Shown here piece by piece: positions 7,416 to 10,193 of a stretch of DNA of 10,193 nucleotides. Source of the DNA: Pseudomonadales bacterium. Lineage in GTDB: Bacteria; Pseudomonadota; Gammaproteobacteria; Pseudomonadales; JAHEIH01. Below the pieces are notes generated by a model. The model had not been told where the DNA came from. It did no database searches and saw only the letters and a program-made list of their open reading frames with translations. The first letter of the stretch is position 1. Every line of letters begins with the position of its first letter. A program made the translations under genes and the position numbers. Location of the stretch: positions 1-10,193 of the forward strand of contig JALRIU010000078.1 of the NCBI GenBank assembly GCA_023255355.1, given 5' to 3'.

Positions 7416-8582
7416 TTATGCCTTTGCTCGTTCTTCTAATATTGCCACCGCTGGTAATACCTTACCCTCAACATACTCAAGGAAGGCACCGCCACCTGTA
7501 GAAATATATGACACTTTGTCCGCGATATTAAATTTATCAATCGCTGCAAGCGTGTCGCCACCACCAGCTAATGAGAACGCGGCTGACTCGGCAATGGCCT
7601 CACTGATAAATTGGGTGCCATGGCTAAATTGATCAAATTCAAATACGCCGACGGGGCCATTCCAAAGAATGGTTTTTGCATTGTGAATGATTTCTGCAAT
7701 ATCGTTAGCTGTGCCAGGGCCGATATCAAAAATCATATCATCGTCTTTAACATCTTCAGCATATTTATAAATTGCAGGCTCGTGCTCATCAAATTTTTTA
7801 CCCACCACAACATCCGAAGGAATTGGGATCTGGGTCTTTTTCATGAGCGCTTTGGCTTTTGGAATCAAATCGGGTTCATACAGCGATTTGCCAACTGGCA
7901 GACCTTTGGCCGCCATAAATGTATTGGCGATGCCACCACCGACAATAAGCTGGTCACAGACATCAGAAAGCTTCTCTAGCACCTCAAGCTTGGTGGATAC
8001 CTTGGAACCACCGACAATAGCCACTACAGGGCTTTCAGGATTAGCTAAGGCCTTTTCAAGCGCATCAAGTTCTTTTGACAACAAAGGACCAGCGCAGGCA
8101 GTGGTTGCGTATTTTGCCACACCATGGGTAGACGCTTGCGCTCTATGAGCTGTGCCAAATGCGTCCATAACAAACACATCGCAAAGTGCTGCGTAAGCTT
8201 TTGCAAGATCATCCGCATCTTTTTTCTCACCAACATTGAAACGGACGTTTTCAAGGAGAACCACTTCGCCTTTCTCAACATCGAGGCCTTTCTGCCAATT
8301 TTTTTCGACTCTTACAGACAGCTTGAGAAGCTTGCTCATATGGCTAGCTACAGGGACCAGAGAAAATTCTGCGGCGTATTCACCTTCGGTAGGACGACCG
8401 AGGTGAGACATGACGACGACCTGACTTGCACCCGCATCGAGCGCTTGCTTAATCGTGGGCAACGCCGCACGAATACGAGCGTCACTGGAAACCTCACCAT
8501 CTTTGATAGGGACATTCAGATCTTCACGAATTAAAACTCTTTTACCTTGCAAGGTGATATCAGACATTTTTAAAACAGCCAT
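7416..8582 (-). CDS. pgk: Phosphoglycerate kinase
   Basis: The enzyme transfers the acyl phosphate of 1,3-bisphosphoglycerate to ADP, giving ATP and 3-phosphoglycerate, and runs in reverse in gluconeogenesis; it is a cytosolic monomer. The 388 residues equal the usual bacterial length. N-domain substrate residues are visible: REDLNVP (19-25), SHLGRP (59-64), ENVRF (111-115) and Arg147. The hinge and C-domain nucleotide site show GGSKVSTK (191-198), GPVGVFE (309-315), GGGDT (340-344) and STGGGAFLE (361-369). The N-terminus MAVLKMSDITLQGKRV aligns in register with E. coli Pgk, which favours ATG 8582 over Met6. A GAGGA ribosome site precedes it and overlaps the stop codon of epd, 9 bases away, which suggests coupled translation. 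No missing residue or frameshift is seen. Confidence 0.98.
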   Translation of the reverse strand: MAVLKMSDITLQGKRVLIREDLNVPIKDGEVSSDARIRAALPTIKQALDAGASQVVVMSHLGRPTEGEYAAEFSLVPVASHMSKLLKLSVRVEKNWQKGLDVEKGEVVLLENVRFNVGEKKDADDLAKAYAALCDVFVMDAFGTAHRAQASTHGVAKYATTACAGPLLSKELDALEKALANPESPVVAIVGGSKVSTKLEVLEKLSDVCDQLIVGGGIANTFMAAKGLPVGKSLYEPDLIPKAKALMKKTQIPIPSDVVVGKKFDEHEPAIYKYAEDVKDDDMIFDIGPGTANDIAEIIHNAKTILWNGPVGVFEFDQFSHGTQFISEAIAESAAFSLAGGGDTLAAIDKFNIADKVSYISTGGGAFLEYVEGKVLPAVAILEERAKA

Positions 8583-8588
8583 ATATTT

Positions 8589-8593
8589 TCCTC
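8589..8593 (-). promoter_or_regulatory. Shine-Dalgarno of pgk, overlapping the epd stop codon
   Basis: On the minus strand GAGGA at 8593-8589 precedes ATG 8582 by a 6-base spacer. The TGA stop of epd (8594-8592) shares two bases with it. Ribosomes finishing epd therefore sit on the pgk start signal, the usual layout for translational coupling. Confidence 0.85.
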
Positions 8594-9605
8594 AACTAAG
8601 CTGTAGCCAATGGGTTGCCGTTTGGATCATCCTATTGGCATAACCCCATTCGTTATCAAACCAAATGATAACTTTGATAAGTTTTCCGTCTGCTACACGG
8701 GTCTGACTTGCGTCGACCACGGCAGAATGCGGGTTGTGAATAAAGTCACAAGATGCCAGTGGTTCTTCAGTATAGCCCAAGACTCCGCAAAAGTTTGCAG
8801 TTGCCTTGGCAAGAATTGCATTCACCTCTTTGGCAGAGGTCGATTTAACAACATTCAAAGCACAATCTAGCAGTGATACATTGGTAGTAGGAACACGTAT
8901 CGCTTGGGCTTCAAACTTGTTAGCAAAGCGTGGCACGATACGTTCGATGCCTTTAGCCAGCTCGGTATCAATTGGAATAATTGACTGGCTTGCAGAGCGA
9001 GTTTTTCTCAAGTCTGTGTGATGGTAGGCATCAATAACTGGCTGATCATTCATGGCCGAGTGAACCGTGGTAATACACCCCCGCTCAATCACTAGTTCAC
9101 GATCTAGTGCTTCGATAACTGGCAATAACGCATTAGTCGTGCACGAAGCATTTGAAACAATTTCACATTGCGCAGTCAGCTCTGTGTGGTTAACACCATA
9201 GACAATCGTGGCATCCACATCGGCCTCGGCCGGCTGTGAAAACAATACCCTTTTAGCTCCCACGGCAAGATGTTGCTCAGCCGTCGCTCTGTCACTAAAG
9301 CGGCCAGTACATTCCAGGACAAGATCAATATCTAGCGCTGCCCAAGGCAGTTGTTCAATGTATTTCTCATTGCATAACTTGATTGGGGTGCCGTTTATTA
9401 TCAAAGCATCGCCCTCAAGCGCCACATTACCAGGGAAGGGGCCGTGGGTTGAATCGTATTTCGTTAAATAGGCAATGGTATTAGGATCGGCAATTTCATT
9501 GATTGCCACGACATGGAATGGGCTACGCTCACCTAATTCGGTGAGCGCACGAAGAATACAGCGGCCAATACGGCCATAGCCGTTAATGGCAACACGTTTT
9601 TTCAC
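8592..9605 (-). CDS. epd: Erythrose-4-phosphate dehydrogenase (Epd/GapB, GAPDH family)
   Basis: In this family Epd oxidises D-erythrose 4-phosphate to 4-phosphoerythronate with NAD+, the first step of DXP-dependent pyridoxal 5'-phosphate synthesis. From GTG 9605 the protein is 337 residues. RVAINGYGRIGR (4-15) is the NAD-binding loop, SNASCTTN carries catalytic Cys155, and His182 is in TTVHSAM. Epd-like traits are DQPVIDAYHHTDLRKTRSAS (187-206), SIIPIDTELAKGI (208-220) and DNEWGYANRM (317-326); E. coli GapA differs in these stretches. The GTG start is preferred because a TTG start at 9635 would add an unconserved Cys-rich leader, MCCCCRVTRL, that is only the tkt 3' end read in another frame. 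The GTG overlaps the tkt TAG stop by one base (TAGTG). The site after tkt, maker of erythrose 4-phosphate, fits the role. Residual or main GAPDH activity cannot be excluded. Confidence 0.92.
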   Translation of the reverse strand: MKKRVAINGYGRIGRCILRALTELGERSPFHVVAINEIADPNTIAYLTKYDSTHGPFPGNVALEGDALIINGTPIKLCNEKYIEQLPWAALDIDLVLECTGRFSDRATAEQHLAVGAKRVLFSQPAEADVDATIVYGVNHTELTAQCEIVSNASCTTNALLPVIEALDRELVIERGCITTVHSAMNDQPVIDAYHHTDLRKTRSASQSIIPIDTELAKGIERIVPRFANKFEAQAIRVPTTNVSLLDCALNVVKSTSAKEVNAILAKATANFCGVLGYTEEPLASCDFIHNPHSAVVDASQTRVADGKLIKVIIWFDNEWGYANRMIQTATHWLQLS

Positions 9606-9607
9606 TA
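9603..9607 (-). other. tkt stop / epd start overlap (TAGTG)
   Basis: On the minus strand the five bases TAGTG hold the TAG stop of transketolase (9607-9605) and the GTG start of epd (9605-9603), sharing one G. No strong Shine-Dalgarno lies at the normal distance (GCAGAG is too far upstream). Termination-reinitiation from tkt is therefore the likely way epd is translated. Confidence 0.8.
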
Positions 9608-10193
9608 ATCGAGTAACTCTGCAGCAACAGCACAAATATTTTCAACAGTAAAACCAAACTCTTTAAATAGCTCGCCTGCGGGTGCTGATTCGCCGAAGGT
9701 CGACATACCGATAATACGACCATCAAGACCGACATATTTGTACCAGAAGTCTTCATGACACGCCTCGATAGCAATACGATTTGTGACGTCTAAGGGTAAT
9801 ACTGATTGCTTGTAATCTGCATCTTGAGCGTCAAATGCTTCGGTACATGGCATAGAAACCACACGGACAGCCTTGCCTTGAGAGGTAAGCTCTGCCGCAG
9901 CGTCCATCGCTAAGCCAACTTCTGAGCCCGTTGCAATTAAAATGAGATCAGCGGTGCCCGCACAATCTTTTAACACGTAACCGCCACGTTCAACGTTAGC
10001 AACTTGCTCAGGAGAACGTTGTTGATGCGCTAAATTTTGACGTGAAAAAATCAACGCGCTAGGACCATCGGTTCGCTCAATCGCTGACTTCCAAGCTGCT
10101 GCAGATTCAACCGTATCGCATGGACGCCAAGTACGCATATTGGGTGTACAACGAAGCGATGATATCTGCTCGACTGGTTGATGCGTTGGACCA
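9605..10193 (-). CDS. tkt: Transketolase, C-terminal 195 residues (5' part outside window)
   Basis: Transketolase moves two-carbon ketol units between sugar phosphates in the non-oxidative pentose-phosphate pathway, using thiamine diphosphate and a divalent cation. Codons run open to the right edge, so the ATG at 10138 is internal (CTPNMRTWRP), not a start. The visible part begins at GPTHQPVEQI, whose His corresponds to E. coli TktA His473. Next come TWRPCDTVES and FSRQNLAHQQ, whose Arg matches the substrate phosphate-binding Arg520. The C-terminal domain has ATGSEV (87-92), ACHEDFWYKYVG (144-155) and FGESAPAGELFKEFGFT (166-182). The end at LLD with TAG is normal for the family. About 470 N-terminal residues, with the ThDP-binding domain, are missing from the window. 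It makes the erythrose 4-phosphate used by the next gene. Confidence 0.97.
   Translation of the reverse strand, partial: GPTHQPVEQISSLRCTPNMRTWRPCDTVESAAAWKSAIERTDGPSALIFSRQNLAHQQRSPEQVANVERGGYVLKDCAGTADLILIATGSEVGLAMDAAAELTSQGKAVRVVSMPCTEAFDAQDADYKQSVLPLDVTNRIAIEACHEDFWYKYVGLDGRIIGMSTFGESAPAGELFKEFGFTVENICAVAAELLD

Noticed and set aside
7611..8643. Several plus-strand open frames of 60-136 codons opposite pgk and epd
   Set aside because: They are antisense shadows of strongly conserved genes, with low-complexity or implausible composition and no ribosome sites.
8592..9605. Classical glycolytic GapA
   Set aside because: The DQPVIDAYHHTDLRKTRSAS region and DNEWGYANRM match Epd rather than GapA, and the tkt-epd-pgk-fba context agrees.
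6261..10193. A Calvin-cycle (cbb) operon, suggested by transketolase, Pgk, GAPDH-family and 'Calvin subtype' aldolase genes
   Set aside because: No RuBisCO, phosphoribulokinase or CbbR is present, the dehydrogenase is Epd-like, and the same order occurs in heterotrophic gammaproteobacteria. The subtype name does not imply carbon fixation.

Overview
The window reads as chromosome of a free-living, probably marine gammaproteobacterium of moderate GC. Two things point there: the minus-strand order tkt-epd-pgk-fba, which is a common gammaproteobacterial arrangement, and a large TonB-dependent receptor next to a TPR-sulfotransferase and a TPR-2OG-Fe(II) oxygenase. The genus cannot be read from the sequence. 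I see no mobile element, tRNA, rRNA, CRISPR array or phage gene. Coding density is very high, and no gene-free stretch exceeds about 105 bases.

Left part, plus strand (1-3451). The window opens inside the beta-barrel of a TonB-dependent outer-membrane receptor, which ends at 1932 and is followed by a strong rho-independent terminator (1951-1982). A cytoplasmic TPR protein with a C-terminal sulfotransferase domain (2021-3451) follows.

Right part, minus strand (10193 down to 3491). This is a tightly packed row of six genes: transketolase (partial, running off the right edge), erythrose-4-phosphate dehydrogenase, phosphoglycerate kinase, class II fructose-bisphosphate aldolase, an alpha/beta-hydrolase of the monoglyceride-lipase/S33 type, and a TPR protein with a C-terminal 2OG-Fe(II) oxygenase domain. 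Junctions are a 1-base stop/start overlap (tkt/epd), 9 bases (epd/pgk), 105 bases with a small hairpin (pgk/fba), 3 bases (fba/hydrolase) and 31 bases (hydrolase/oxygenase). The last gene converges on the sulfotransferase gene with 39 bases between them.

How they work together. Tkt, Pgk and Fba serve the pentose-phosphate and glycolysis/gluconeogenesis pathways, and Epd diverts erythrose 4-phosphate toward pyridoxal phosphate. The hydrolase and oxygenase are not part of this core and look like lineage-specific additions to the operon's 3' end. The most interesting feature is the cluster of three genes: a surface receptor plus two signal-less TPR enzymes with chemistries typical of protein modification (sulfation and hydroxylation). 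The sulfotransferase resembles tyrosylprotein sulfotransferases around its PAPS-binding loop and candidate catalytic glutamate. A protein-modification role is a hypothesis. The core operon itself is ordinary.
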